Assembly (NCBI GenBank): GCA_951640165.1
Contig: OX621236.1
Coordinates: forward strand, 28,078,948-28,142,947
DNA: 64,000 nucleotides
Reading direction: 5' to 3'
Origin: Pseudoips prasinana
Lineage: Eukaryota; Arthropoda; Insecta; Lepidoptera; Nolidae
Part shown: piece after piece, positions 30,201 to 45,200 of the stretch
Layout of the letters: each line of letters opens with the position of its first letter
Numbering within the stretch: position 1 is the stretch's first letter
Notes under the pieces: generated by a model
Seen by the model: the letters and a program-made list of their open reading frames with translations, nothing else
Database searches by the model: none
What the model was told of the DNA's origin: nothing
Position numbers and translations under genes: made by a program

Positions 30201-33200
30201 CTCATCGATGAAATGCTTCCCTTTGATCTTCAATAAGACAAGCGAACCGCGTCTTAACGTAGAGCGCAATTGCACAAAATGTTTCTTAAAATCCTACCCT
30301 CACACGCTTACCCACGCCAATAACCATCCTGAGCAGTGTTTCTTATTCCAAATTACCCCCTGAGGCGGGTTACTTAGTTCTGTAATCTTATTTGCTTGAT
30401 GACTTAAAACCAGGCTCGCCTTGTCCGGTGAAGCAGTGTTAGATTCAATTTAAAAATATGCGTTTCTGTACCTTCGCAATAATCTAACATCTATCTCATT
30501 ATCTATTTCAAATAAATTCTAGTCCACACAACGAGAATCGGTTATCTGAAGAGATTGGTTTTAGCTAAGGCCGTCATTTGCGTAATTTTTTCTATGCATA
30601 TTATTTATCTTTTTATTGAAGAAAGTCTGCTTCTTCTTCTTCTATTTCAAAATTCCGACTCCAACCAATAAAAGATCGTAAGATAACGCCTGATTGCGCT
30701 GTTTTGACTCTAAGATCTGTATTTAGCAACGAAACTCATCTCTAACTTAAATCTTGAAGAATTGATTCTTGAATATGATAGGATAATTACTTTGCAAATG
30801 TTAAGCTTCGACTTAAGTTTGGTGAAAATAGGTTCGTATAACAACCCTCTTTTAGTGTGGGGGTATATAAATTGAAACCAAGAATAACAAGCTCCAGCAG
30901 GTATGTATATAATAGTGGCAGATGTGCATAATTTCACAGTAGAGCGGACGCGGGTCCGGTCAGAGGGGTCGGGCGACCACAGCAGGTGTAATGACATTGA
31001 GCGCTGGCGACGGTTGTGTTCACGATAGGCCCCACCTCACTAGTATAATAATCTCTTCTAACATAACCAACCTATTTCTTATGAAACAAGTATATGTTAA
31101 CATTAACTATGACGCTAGCAATGCACATGACATCAATTTGCAGCCCTTTCCCCTTCCGTGATGAGCACTGGCAACATTAAAATTTTTGTTCGAAGAAACT
31201 TCTCACCCGGACTTTACTAACTTCGATCCTAACAGCCTAGTTGGTAGTGCTCCTGCCTACGAAGCTGGTGGTCCTGGGTTCGAATCCCGATAAGTGCAAA
31301 TATTTGTGTGATGAACACGAATATTTGTTTCTGAGTCATGGATGTTTTCTATGTATACAAGTATTTATCTATCTATATAAGTATGTATATCGTCGCCTGG
31401 TACCCATAGTACAAGCTTTGCTCAGTTTGGGGCTAGGATGATCTGTGTGTCATTGTCCCACTACTTATTATTATTACTTATTATTAAACCTACTCACAAA
31501 TAATTCTCAGATATCGTAAACAAATTAAATTATGCAAGTATTTGTACCTAACGATTAAGATTTTGCAGACATTCATTATATTATGTTGATTTCAAGAATA
31601 TACATAGTATCAGGTCTATATTAACATATTAAAGCAACCAATATGTTCTTTAAGAGGGTAATACTTAATACCATCGTCTTAATACAAACGGCTCATAAAC
31701 TGCAAAACGCTATGATTTTACCTCTCTAAAAGTAAACTGCATTGGCCAAAAGAACCGGAAATTATACTATCGAGTTCGACCTACATTCAGTACTTATTGG
31801 GATAATAGATTTAAAAAAAAACCGAAGAATATAATTTAAGGTAATGTTCTTATAAGACAGTATTTCTTGATAACATTTTCCAAATGGCCCCTCTTTGACG
31901 TCAACATTTGCCGAAAACTCGACCGAGCTATTTCGGTTTCAGCGGCGGCCATATTATGATGACTGAACTGGCAAAAATGTTTGGCATTTCAAGTGGCCCG
32001 AATAACACAATAAGGCCGGGAATATACTACAGATTATTGCTTCAATCATGTGCTCGTATAAAAAAAAAAAAAAACACTTACTATCCACAAGAATAAGGAA
32101 CATAGATAAGATTAAATTGTCAGGTATACAAATAATACAGTCTTAAAGCTCTACATATTGGATAGTATTTAATTAAATATAAAAGTATTCACACAGTACT
32201 TGAGTCCGATTCCTCGTAAACTTATTTATCTTGAGCTGTAAGCGCGAAGGTGATCTCAAATTGACAACAAAATTATAACACCCAGTTGTATGATCCAACC
32301 AGTGATGTGCTGAAACAGATTTGATCCGATTGTCCGATACAAAATTAATGTAAATTTACCGGATCTGACTATGAACAATTACTGGAAGGCTCCTATAGAC
32401 CGCTCAGACTATCGGATCGTGACTATCGTATCGGTAGGACAATAAAATACTACACCCGCATGTATGATCAGACCAGTGAGTACAAAATTCCCTGGATCCA
32501 ACGAAGGGATTAGATGTGTACTCAATTTTTAAACAAATAGAGGCTAAGACTGCCCACCTACCTACGTCCGATATAATCAGTCACCGATTTTGTGTCGGAG
32601 ACACATAGACCGTACTGATTGCAATGGTGCAACACACACACATCCAACAAATAGTCTGTAAGAAATACAAAGTCTGACGTGGGCGGGTAACTTAAGTATG
32701 AGCAAAAAACGAAACTTAGGAACGAGTTCGAGTTCTCCACTGGCATTCATCGCTGTTTTTTTCGATCGAGAGCTCAAATTCGTTTATAAATTTCATTGTC
32801 TGTAGATTTGTACTAATCCCACAATAGTCGTTTCAGAATATCAGATATAACAATGATATGGAAAAATCTAACGTATACTCCCGACCTTAAATAACAATCA
32901 ATGCTAAAATTACACACATGCACAAGAATCGTTAACATCGAATACCTCATTAAAATACCGATCAAGAGTTAAGCCGATGGTTATAAGTGATTTATTTTTT
33001 CAATATCGGTCTAAGTGTAAATATTTCCCACGAGACGGCATTGAGACGATTGTCCCATGTCGCAAGGCACACTAACTTACAGTGATCGATGGAAGGAACA
33101 AAGCGTTCTTTGATCAAAATGTACTGGCATACAATTAACGTGTTTTGTGAGCGCGGAGGGCAAGATCATACTACTTTAGTGCATGCTGTGAAAAATTAGT

Positions 33201-36200
33201 GCTGTTTACAACAAGACTGGTAGTTCTGATGTGAACGAAGAAGTTCTACACATAAGTTCTGCGCCATCCAATATTAACTTGCTCTACCGTAAGAACGGGG
33301 GAACCAGTAGCCGAGAAAATACCCTTAGGTTCCGATTGAGCTTATACCTTCAAATCACATACAAACCAGGGGTATCCTAAGGGCAAAATTTACTCAGTCA
33401 GAATTAAAAAATACGCAATTTATGAATTAGAAGATCAATTTTATTTTACAGCGTATATACTTTCTTGGGTAAATATCCTAAATTAATCGTCTGGCTCGTT
33501 AGTCTAGCGGTAGTGTAGCCACAGATAATGAGGTCGTTGATTCAAATTTTGGACCTAAATGTTTTTTCAGTAAGGTTCTCTAGAATCAGAAAGTTGGTAG
33601 AGCACGTAAGTCGAGCAGGGCACCCGGCATCTCACCGTTCGTATCTGCTAACCCGTCCCATTAGATTATACGAATAGAGAGAGTATCTGCGTTTGCCCTC
33701 ACACCTCTACCACAGGATAAAACGTATTTACGTCCTATATTTACTGCGCAGGATATAGTTTAAGTTACACTCTGTAGAGACTGGCACACATGAGGACATT
33801 GTTACTAAACTATATTATAAACTACGTACTAACTATGTTATATAATACTGGTAATGTTCTTGGAACTCACAAACATAGGAACATTAAATTTATTAAGGGT
33901 ATGTATTTTTACACACTTTGAGCAGGTTAATAAGTCCATAACAGTATTTGGAGAACGTATTTATCGTTTCACAATCAAATAAACATAATTTTAAACAGTG
34001 ATGAAAGTGCAAGTTAAAAATAAAATGTTAAGATACTTAATGAAATCAACCCGGAAGAATATACAACGGATCGGATGAGCAAGAGTGCGTTAACCCAAAC
34101 TCTGGACGTTGCGCACAATAATACGAACTAAATATGTAACACGCAGGTTCCCTGCCACTGAAAGATATGTGCGTAAACAAACCAATTTAAAAAACGTTAA
34201 ATGTGTTTAATATATACGTATGTGTGGCGGCAAGGCTGAAACACACATGCTTTCAGTTTGTAGATAAAGTTATAGAATTCTTTCTACCCACGTGTGAGAT
34301 AGTAATATTTACCCGGTCATTGTGGATAGCATGAGTTCGGATTTAGCTAATCTGTATATAGCGAAGAACTAATTTCAACTGGATTTTTATGACGTAACCT
34401 AGACTTCACGTCCCGTATATATCACTCAAGTAACAAGCGGGTTAAGAGAGGTAGAGCATATCAATTTTATGATCGGTAAACAACTAAACTGGGAAAGTAC
34501 TTCCACCTTATAGAATACGCGGTGTAGAATTCTCCCGAGGAAATATCTATCAGAGAACGCGCAGTAGCGTGTCTCTGTGTACTATGACCATCATACTGCG
34601 ATTTTGGCACATCATCCCTCCAAATGATGGACACACACAACTCCATTGTGGAAATGTTTTAGAAATCTGAATACAGCATGATGATGAATATATACATATT
34701 TATTTGTTTTTACACCGAACATTTAAGAAAAATATATTTATAATACGTAATTAATTAAATAAGTCTTTAGGTCTGAAATTATAATATCATTGTTAATCGG
34801 CCCCGCACGTGACCACGTACAGCAGAGCCCATCAGGGGGTAGAGTCAGCCACGCGCGGAATATGCTTGTTGTACAAGCTACGGTTGGCATGGCTACAGTA
34901 ACCTTAACGTAAGTCTTACGCTTCCTAGAAACAAACAGAAGGATTGTAAAAAAAAATGTTACCACTAAAAGCAAAAAAGAAGCGTTTGAAATCTGTTTGT
35001 GTACATGTCTGTGTTTTGTCGTTTTTTACAGATAACATAAAGAAAGAGAAAAATTCAAAAGATTAATTCGACCCTATGTTTTTTATATGCGATATTATCT
35101 TCCGGTCATTTCTCCGTTCTTTGTGAACTGATTTGAAAAATCTTTTTTATTCGGTAAATAATCATTTCTGAATTCTCAAATTTCCATTTATTTTACACAA
35201 ATCAGGCTGAAATGCTCCCGTATAACCTACCAATGACGCATTCGATGTTATCAAATGCATAGTATAGAATGTGTAATACATTGCACTTGGAAACACTTGA
35301 ACAGAAATAAGCAAATTACATAACACGTTGATAAGCAAACGGGGTTAGTTTTTCTAAACAATTTTGTGGTAAAATCAGTTTCTTATGTGACGTAAGCTCC
35401 TTTCACAATAGAACCTTGAAATGTAATGGCGGTAAGCAGCTGTGCAGATAGATCAGATAGGTGTACATTGTAGAGACAACAACATTATTTGAAGGTAAAT
35501 TCTCACGCGGAATACGCGCGTCGTAATACTCATATGAACAATTTATATCACCGCACGTGTTATAGGATTTCATACCAATGGAACCGTATTTTTAAGCCTC
35601 CACTGTCGGCACGTCAGTAGGCTTCTTTCTCGTTCTTCTTCGGTGTTTATTGTTCGAAGTTAAAAATCCCTATAATAAATCAATCTTAAGAGATATTGTA
35701 CGGAACTCTTCAGGTGCGAATCCGACATAACTTGGCCGTTCTTTGTCTGTTATATTACAACAGTAGCGTGTTAAATCGCAGGTAATTCGATCCTAGATTC
35801 TCGCCGGCTAGTGTTATTAGGGTATTTCAGCAAAGAAAAAGGAGCAGCAGCAGGCCGCAGTTAGGATAGTGGTAATTTTGCCGCTCCTTGCCTCGTACCT
35901 CGGAGTATGAAACTGCGTTTGCGCATATATACGGTAAATGGTTACCGTAGACTGCCACTTGTTAATAAAAGCTAAGAAAGCTATGCTCTAAACCTAAGAG
36001 CCTGTGCACACCACGTTTTTTAAGCGCGCCGTTGACGCGCGTTTGTAGCGATACACACACAAGTTAGCATCGCGTTTGTATCGATTCAAACAAACACCGA
36101 ACTCCTCTGTAGGAGAACAGCACGTTTATAAAACGTGGTGTGCACAGGTTCTTAATGTTACCATCGTTTAACTCTACCCAGGGGTGACGTATAGGGTTAC

Positions 36201-39200
36201 TTAAGCTAAGCTTTAGCATTAGACCAATATCCCGCGAAGTTGGTTAATCTTCGTTTTTGAATGCCTGCTTTAGCCGAAATTCAGCCCACATCAGAATAAT
36301 CCAACTTTTAAAAGTATTCTCTACTACCTAGTTGAACTGTTGAATAATTCCTAATCTGCATTAGTATAACAAGAGTATTATGAGCATGTTGAACAGTTTC
36401 GCCGTGCTTTATACAATTGAGTTCCAGGTAGGCGTGATGGGAACAACAACATTTCAACTACCTACATAGCATGAGATCCGACAAAACTATTTATATGCTC
36501 ATTTATTGTTGAAATATTTTTTCTAGACACTGGTATTTTAGATGATTATGATGGACATTGCAACCCGCAAGCATTTTTTAAATATTAGACTTTTTACGGA
36601 TTGAAAATAAGTGTCAAGGCATAAATTATTGTACTTTCTGAAAGCTTCCATAGAAATTCAGTTAGAAAGTGGGAGTAGGGAATTATGCTACTTATAGCCT
36701 ATAAACTTCTCCAAAAACAGTATTATTGCAATCGATTTAAAAATATAGTACCTACCTAACTATTAACTAGGCTTTAATCACAGGTATAATTTTTCTACAC
36801 ACTCTAAATAAGTAGCATTCGTGTCATATTCTGCTAGGCGTCATTTGGGCATAAACGTATTAGTCTGATAAAAACTACGTACCGACAAAAACTAACAAGC
36901 ACACGGTTTTTTTACAGACATCAATAAGCCTCGCTTAGAGATTGGTTTACATAATATGATATGATTATGGCTATAGCTACAAGTGAAGCATATAAAAACA
37001 TGTATAAACACATGAAGGAAAGTTTGTGTCATCACATCTCGGATTAAAACGTTCACCTGCAATGTACTGTGGAATGTGAATGCATGGACTAGCGTGATGG
37101 AGTTACAACTTAGATTTTATTGACACTTTAACAGTGTCGTTCTCATCTCAGGTATCGTCGTTGGTACCTTTCACTGAAACAACCGAGACGTATATATACC
37201 TGCTTGTAAATCATTCTAGCAATATGACGGGCAAGTTAACAATGCGTGGCCAGTAAATTAAGGTAAGCAGCTAATCTCATTTTGATATCACGGCTATGTT
37301 AGTAATCATAAAGATGTGAAATTGTATGAAAGCGAGTCAGGTGTGACCATTCCGAGTGGAGGTGGAGCGCGACACATCACCCACTTGCCGAGAGGGAGGT
37401 CCGCCACTTTCGCTCACAACGCGACCATCATTATTTATATCAGATTTTAATTATAGTTACTACTTACTACGTTACTACGTATTCCATTCGTGGCACATAT
37501 TTAACAATAAAGTCTTCCAGGTCGAATTTTTGGGCGTCTCAACGTAGACTGTCCATCCATTAGCACCGGATATTTTTAGGTCACAAGCGTGTCAGCGAAC
37601 AAAGGTGCAGTCTCTATTCGCTTACTTTTATGACCCGGTGAGATATCCGGCTCTACGTACTAATGCCACGACACGAGTTTTATGATAACAATATCATTAA
37701 ATATAAAAATAAACCACTTCTTAAACGTAGATCATAAAATTACTTATTAATTTTATCTACAAATCACAAATTATTTAATTAGGTGTTTGTAACTTTTCAT
37801 TATCTAATCAAGAGTATAAAAACTTAGTAGGTATAAATAATATAAAAGTTGGTCACACGGCTGGAACATCTCATACGCAATATGACGCGGGAAAAGATCG
37901 ACGCACTCAAAGGCATTCGTTATAACGATAATATCTTTATAGCAGCCGGTGTTGCGAATACGAATAAGAATGAAGTGCTACTATCATACATGTAACTACA
38001 TAGGATGTACTCATATGACCTTGTATGAGCTGCGGAATATTCTGTTATGATTATGGCCAGCGAGTATATAGTCTCCGTAAAGCGAAATCTCGCCAGGTTG
38101 AAGTAAACAACTTCTGGATACAAGCGTATATAAATAAAGAGAATACATTCGCGAGCGTTTATAAATAAAAATAATTGGTGTGGCATATTATATGCCTATT
38201 CCTCTATATTAATTCTTACAAGAAGTTTTAAGTCTTAAAAGTAGAATACTGACCAGTTTTCGCTTTTGGATTATATAAATAAAGACATCAATTAGAGTTT
38301 AATTTTCACTCAGAGCACTTAGGTTTCGCTTTCATGCTTCTTATCGCAATGCAACGTTTGTGCTAAAATAACTGAAATTATTGTTGTGGTTTTAGAAGGA
38401 TTCACGCTTAATCATAAGTACAACTGGTCGTTTACTAACAATAAAATTACCAATATTGGTAATAAAAACACGTTAAAATTCGGTGTTTTTAAACTGCCCT
38501 TCACAATTCTATGGACTCGACTCAACTTTTCACTTTACTGGGACAATAAATGGTAGAGAATGAGGACCAAGGATTTGAATCTAAAAACACCCGGTGGCAG
38601 CCTGGAGTAGCCTCGGATAGTTCAAAACGCTGTCCTGGGGTTATGCAGCTAATTATGTGAGAGTGAAGGAATAGAATGCACCTGTGCACATCTAACCCTA
38701 TAATATTAACTGCGTAGGTGGCTCGTCTCTGTTCAGGTTAGCCACCGTACCCGAAATTCCGCCAAGAGCACTATTATAACAGAGTTCCTCATATCTGTTA
38801 TAATAGTGCTCTTGGCAGAATTTCGGTGACGATCTGAATCTAATACTCAAATTATTGTACTCAAAGTATTAAAGAAGATAAAGCTGAATTTAAGCCGTTC
38901 ATTTGAAATCAATATCTACGCGCATCTCATGTTCAGCAAACTTCGCAACGATAGACTAAGCTAAACCGGTCCTCTATCTTTAACCTCTTGCTACATCGTA
39001 AATGATATGGAGAAATACTCAGACGAAACTGCATTCACATTGATTACGCGATGTAGTAACAGTACATAATTAGATAATCAACAAAGAATACCAGGCCACA
39101 ACTATGCGTTTGACCATCAAGATTTTATCTAATCAACAAAATGTGGTTTATCTTCGAACATTCTCACGATTGATATTGAAAACGTCAAGCACACCCCTCA

Positions 39201-42200
39201 ACGTGTTATATTTAGTTCTTAGTTTGTAGATAGCAGTTATATTTGGACTGATAGGAGATAGGCGATGTTTTCCTGTTGGGATATTTAAACCGAGTTGATG
39301 CAACAATCATGTTGATTCCTATAGTGTTGTGCCGGTTCGACTGAAGTAACAGGAAATCGATCTAATGCCAGAGGCTAATGGTTATGTAAACACGAATAAT
39401 GGGCGCAGGAAGGTCCCTTCGTGTCGAGTTTCAATCGATAGCGCGCATTTTACAAATGGACTGGAATTTACAATGGAAAGTTTTTGTTTTTGAAACCCAT
39501 TATTATAAGATTTAAAAGATTAATAAATAATTAAGACCATGCAATTTTAATGTTATGATAATCACCATAACATTAGAATTGCATGATGTGTTATCGTAAG
39601 TTAACTTAACCATCAGGAACACACAACTGCAAACAGAAAGAAACAGCGCTATAACTTTAACACGACTGGATGGATTGCCATGCAATTAACCTAAAACGTG
39701 CTAATCTTATTTAGGTATCTGTCTAAAACTCCACTCTCTCTAGCAAAAGATCTTTGAAGATGATTATAGGGATGGTCATGCAACAAACCCAAAACGTGTT
39801 AACCTAACCAAATTTAAAATCTCCGTCTCACAACTACCGACGTGCTTTAATTATTAAAATACTGAATAGATCGTCATACAACGACATAAATAACAAAAAA
39901 TCGCATCAAATCAATTTGTTAAGGGTTACCTAATCTTTGTACGGTTTACCTTATACCTAATATACAGATATTGGCGTAAAATTATAACATATGTTGTGTT
40001 GGGGTTAAAACCAATATCAATCAAAACAAACAACATGCACATTAGTAACAAAAGCGATGCAATCATTATGTTTATCACACTGATAAACGAAACCCCACGA
40101 ATTTAATCAATACTTATATCAATGTTGAATTTCAGATTGATACGTACGAATTCGATAAATTGTGCTAAACAGTGAAGAGTTTGCTTGTTAAGTGCGATTA
40201 CTACTGTAGACTGCCACATAATACACGAATAAGAAAACAATATAAAACTCGACAAAATCTAAGTTCCTTCTTCTGTAATGTTCTCCTCCAAAACTGATAT
40301 TTTTCTTAAACCAATCAACAGCAAAATAGACAACGCCTCTTACCATTTTGTTTCAGGTCGTCAAGAGTTCTAAATTTGTCAAATTTTGTACAGCCTAATT
40401 TTATTGATTTTTGAAAGATATCAACTTCTACAAAAAAAGACTACTCCACAAAAACGAAACCATTGGGCCTGGCTGTGTCAGATTATTCTATATTTTTAAT
40501 TTTATTTTTATATGATAGCAAGCCTAATGAGCCCACACCATCAGGAGGGTAAGAGTGAGCATGTTGGTGTGATCCTAAAATCCAAGAAAATGCGGAAAAC
40601 GTTGTAATACTTATGTTGTGTATAGGAAAATAGCTACTAGTAATCGCTCTTAAAGAAGTTACTAACGTGCTATAAATTGCGTAACAATTACCTAGTCGCT
40701 CTAAACAGAAACAAAAGAGAATTAGCACGTTTATGCAGATTCTAATTGGCAGCGGAAAAATAAAGTCTGCAATTCTGCCTAATAGACGATTTCCGCAATT
40801 TTTTAATGTGATCGCATCGACCTTCAATCTAATTGGTGCCTTTTAGATACACACCGCGAAAGTGTAAATATGGACTTATTATCTGAAATGTAATTTTAAC
40901 ATTTTTAAACCCAACGATCTTCGAATTTGGTGGGAAACTGTACTCAGCAGCGGCGTAAGGTACATATAATATATCAACTTAAAATTTTTTGTACACCTTT
41001 CACAGAGTCTCACAGAGATCATAACAGAGAGTGCAGTCTACTTATTTTGAATATATAACTTATGAGAATGCTTGATTAAGCGGATAACCGGTATATTATA
41101 CGCTTGATCCAAGAATTCTAACGCCCATAAAATGTAATGAAAGTACTAAGCCGCTTAGTATCAGGTTGCCATTTCAGCCACTGTATTTAGACAACTGAGT
41201 ACCAGCTTTATATTCATATTTGCATAACTATTTCGTGCTAATTACAATGGTTTGTTGCGCCATGAACGTCGTGGTGACTGACCAACCTCGGGAAGTGTAG
41301 TATGTACTTGTTATTCCCTCATGATCCGTTCCATTAACTTTAATTAAGGTTCCACCAAAATATATTTGGTCTAGATACCTTAAAATATAGTTAAAACTAC
41401 ATCGACCTAAAAGAAGAATTCGTCACCATCTTCGCAGCTTTGTCAAGACAACATACAACAAGACCATAGAATTGCTATGTTCTTTTATTTATGAATAATG
41501 AGAGTGTAATTTTTAGTCACGGCGTCATAATGTGAATAACCTCGAACTTGAACCAAGAAACAGTTGCCACATGTAAACAGAAGCGCTAGCAGATGAAACT
41601 ATTGACGAAAGGTGCGGTGCGTGCGCACGCGCCGCGCGGAGAAATCAAACCCGAACCACACTCACACATATGGCGCTTGTGCCTAGTTCTATTTACAATT
41701 CTACTTGCACGGTGTATAGATATTGAACAACCACAGCTTTTATATCCACTTCTATAAACTCAAATGCCCCTAGTTTTATGTTGCAGCGATAACGTAAACT
41801 TTATAAAATAACTGATCACTCCACTGTTTGGAATTAAGAGCCACTGGGTACTAATGATTGTAACCAGTGGGTTTAGGACGAGTGTACAAAAAACGAAACG
41901 AATGAACGAATGCGAGCTCTCGATGGGAACGAAACGTTGTAATTGGCGAAACATATTACGTCAATAAGGGCTGGGATAGTCCGAGTGTGTGCAAAACACA
42001 TTTCTTCTTTTTTTACCAAAATAGGCAAAGTTAATTCAAAATGTAATCAATAAAAGTTAGTAATAGTTGAGATTTAACAATACTAAAGGATTCGGTTTCA
42101 ATTTGCTATAAAACGAAACAATTTGTTAGCAAACTGTAGCCTAATTAATTAGTTTAGCAAAAACTCTAAAATCTTCAAAAGACGTGTAAATCTAGTGGAC

Positions 42201-45200
42201 AACTTTGATGTTGCCGATTCTGGGATAAAAGAAACATTATGTTTGCACACATTGCTATCAAATAATAGCAAATGCCTGTAAGATAAAAACCAATCATATC
42301 ACTACTTACTCGTCGAAAGCTTCAAAACTTTAGTTTTGTGCAAACTCAAAGCCATCTGTTTTGTGCAAATTGTATGCAATTTTCAATATTAAAACCGTAA
42401 CAAAGTTTATAAAAACAATATCAACAAATATTTTACTGTGTTTTTGTAACTATTTAGACATAAAACCGCAAAAAATCCTTTCCATTAGGTAGGTCGACCA
42501 ACGTCCTCGAAGATTTTGAATAGAATTGGCGTAAACAGTACATTGCAGCGACTTAGAAGAAGCTATCATTATGTTGCACGGCTAAATTGATTTTTCGATC
42601 GATGCAAAGTACAAAAATTATTTGTTTGATGCATAAATGTTTTAAGATTTAGAACATTAATGTACAGACGCCAGCACATCAAGCTACCCCCGTCTGTCAA
42701 ATTTCACCAATTGAAAGTGAACCTTACGCTTTAGTGATAAAGTTGAAAATCTATAAAAGTAATTTGACAAATTGGGGTAGCTGGATGTGCTGGCGTCTGT
42801 ACTAAGAAATAGTTTTCTCTAAATAGTCAGTATGTTAGATCTTTCAAAACAAATATATTCAAGTAACTTGCTTTCAAGTATACACCTTTGTGAAGATGTT
42901 ACAGGTAAGAACAGTCAGCAAACGTCATAACTCTTTTGATGTGTGAGTGTTAATGAGAATAAGTATCTGGCGCATTGCATACAGGAAAGCAACTCGATCT
43001 GGCTTACGAGATGACAGGATTGCAATGCAGATAACCTGAAGTAATATCAACTAAGTAATACTAGCCCACCTCGTTAGTTCACGTGTTTCAAACTTCCTGC
43101 TTAAGTTTACCAAGTAAGTAATGAATGCGTCAATAACAGCTTTGCAAGAACTGCTTTTCTTTACTGCGCAATGACAACATTTCGTTACCTTAAAAATAAT
43201 GCGACAATTCCTTTACGAGTGGACCTGCTTAATTCGAATTAGACCATACAATTACACTCAACGAAAATAAAAGCAAAAAAAAATTAAATTAAGTTAGTTC
43301 TTTAGTTAGAGCGGGATCATCCCACTACAACTAGTCCCACGAGATAAGTTGATCGAATGTAATGTATATATGAATTGGTCAACTGATCCCGCTTCATAAT
43401 TAGACATTAATATCACCAAGAAATTACTACGAAGCCGCAGACACATTGCGTTAAATTTTAGGAGATGAGCACACGTGGTGTTAATTGTTTCATTCATTAG
43501 TAATTCGTCACCATTGAATTATACAAGAAATTCTAATTATTTTGTAAGAGTCCAGTGAGTAAGTGAGTGTTTTGAAAATCGTCATCAATCGTCCAAATAA
43601 ACGAAGATACATCCCTTTGTGTCAGTACTTCCCACTTCCCAGCGGTGGTCAAAAGCTAATTAAAAAGCCACTTATGAGATTTTATTTCATCTAATAACTG
43701 AGACTATTATATTATTTAGTTTTATTAAAAAAAATACCCATACACTTTCCTGTGACCAACCCTCGCGTGTTGGTTTCTGCAAAGACGCCATTTTTCCGCT
43801 GTGCAAAGAGTCTTATTTCTTTGTTAGGCGCCTGTGACACCGAGAAAGCTTCATATAGCCACTATACACTTTGTTTTTATAGTCCTGCTTAAACGCTTTC
43901 CGAACACCTGCACACAAATTGGCAAAAATACTATCGAGTTTTGGGTAATTCAAAAGCGGGCACGGTTGACAAAAGAAAAATAATAACATAAATTAACTAG
44001 TCAACCGATCACGCTGGACCAGTCAACCGATCACGCTGGACCAGCTTAAAGCGGGATCAATTAATTAAAGGTGAAGTTGACACTAAAATAACATTTCGAG
44101 TGCGCGCAAAATAAACTATACAACATTTTAACGCACAAAACTATCGAAAAACATATTAATGAGGTTTAAAAGTCGAACAACATCGGTCAAAATAGGCTGG
44201 ATACAAAGAAAAATATATATAATGCCCATAAGACTTATTTTAATTAGAAATCCGAGTATATTTATATTGTCGTGTGGAATTGTTATTATTGGAGTTTCTT
44301 ATTACTTTTTCTCGGATCCTGCCAGTAAACTGCAGACGCCATTGGTTACTTAAGTAGTAATGCAGGTTTATTAAAATTGTTGTGTGAAGAATACTTTTCT
44401 TCGAATGCCATAATATCACTTCCGGGATCCTGCTAGTATATTGCCGACGACATTGCTTAAGTATTATATCTGGAATGTCATTTAACATGGACGTTCATAG
44501 TTTGTTTTCACTGCTTCACCGGGTAAAAAGTCGGAAATGTCGTATTATGACTACTGGGACTGCTTTTTTCTTTCGAAGAGTAATATAAAAGCGTAGAATA
44601 GAAAATAATCACAAATATTTTTCAATAACTTTATCCCTTTTGCAACACAACACAACTTTTTAACGGCTTATCTGATTATCAACAAACATATAGGGCCATT
44701 AGCTTGACGGGCCTATTGGCGCAGGTCGTGGGTTCGATTCCCACCTGGGACAGATATTTGTGTGCATGTCTGTTTGTCCTGAGTCTGGGTGTAAATTAGT
44801 ATATCAGTATCTGGTTTCAAAAGTACAAGCTCTGTTTAGTTTGGGATCAGATGGCCGTGTGTGAATAATGTCCAGAATATTATTATTAGCAATTATTCAC
44901 CGAGGTGTTCGTTAATCTCCGGCAAATAAATAAATAAATTCAAATATTATGTATGATATGACTGACATCACTCGAAGTATTACAAGAGAAAAGCAAAACT
45001 TTCACACAACACGATGACGAATTTACGTATTGGTAGGTAGGTAGATAATATTTTATCAGATTATGCAAGCACGTAAGGTTACTTAAACACTTTGTTTTAA
45101 AACAATCATATATGTATATGAATTAATGCAGACATTTATAAGAACTTCCTCATCCACTTTGAAATGGCAGCTTGAGTGCCCTGTTTCGGTACCGCATTTA

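Noticed and set aside
40483..40827. 114-codon minus frame
   Set aside because: Similar short stretch near 34800 suggests a repeat; no coding evidence.
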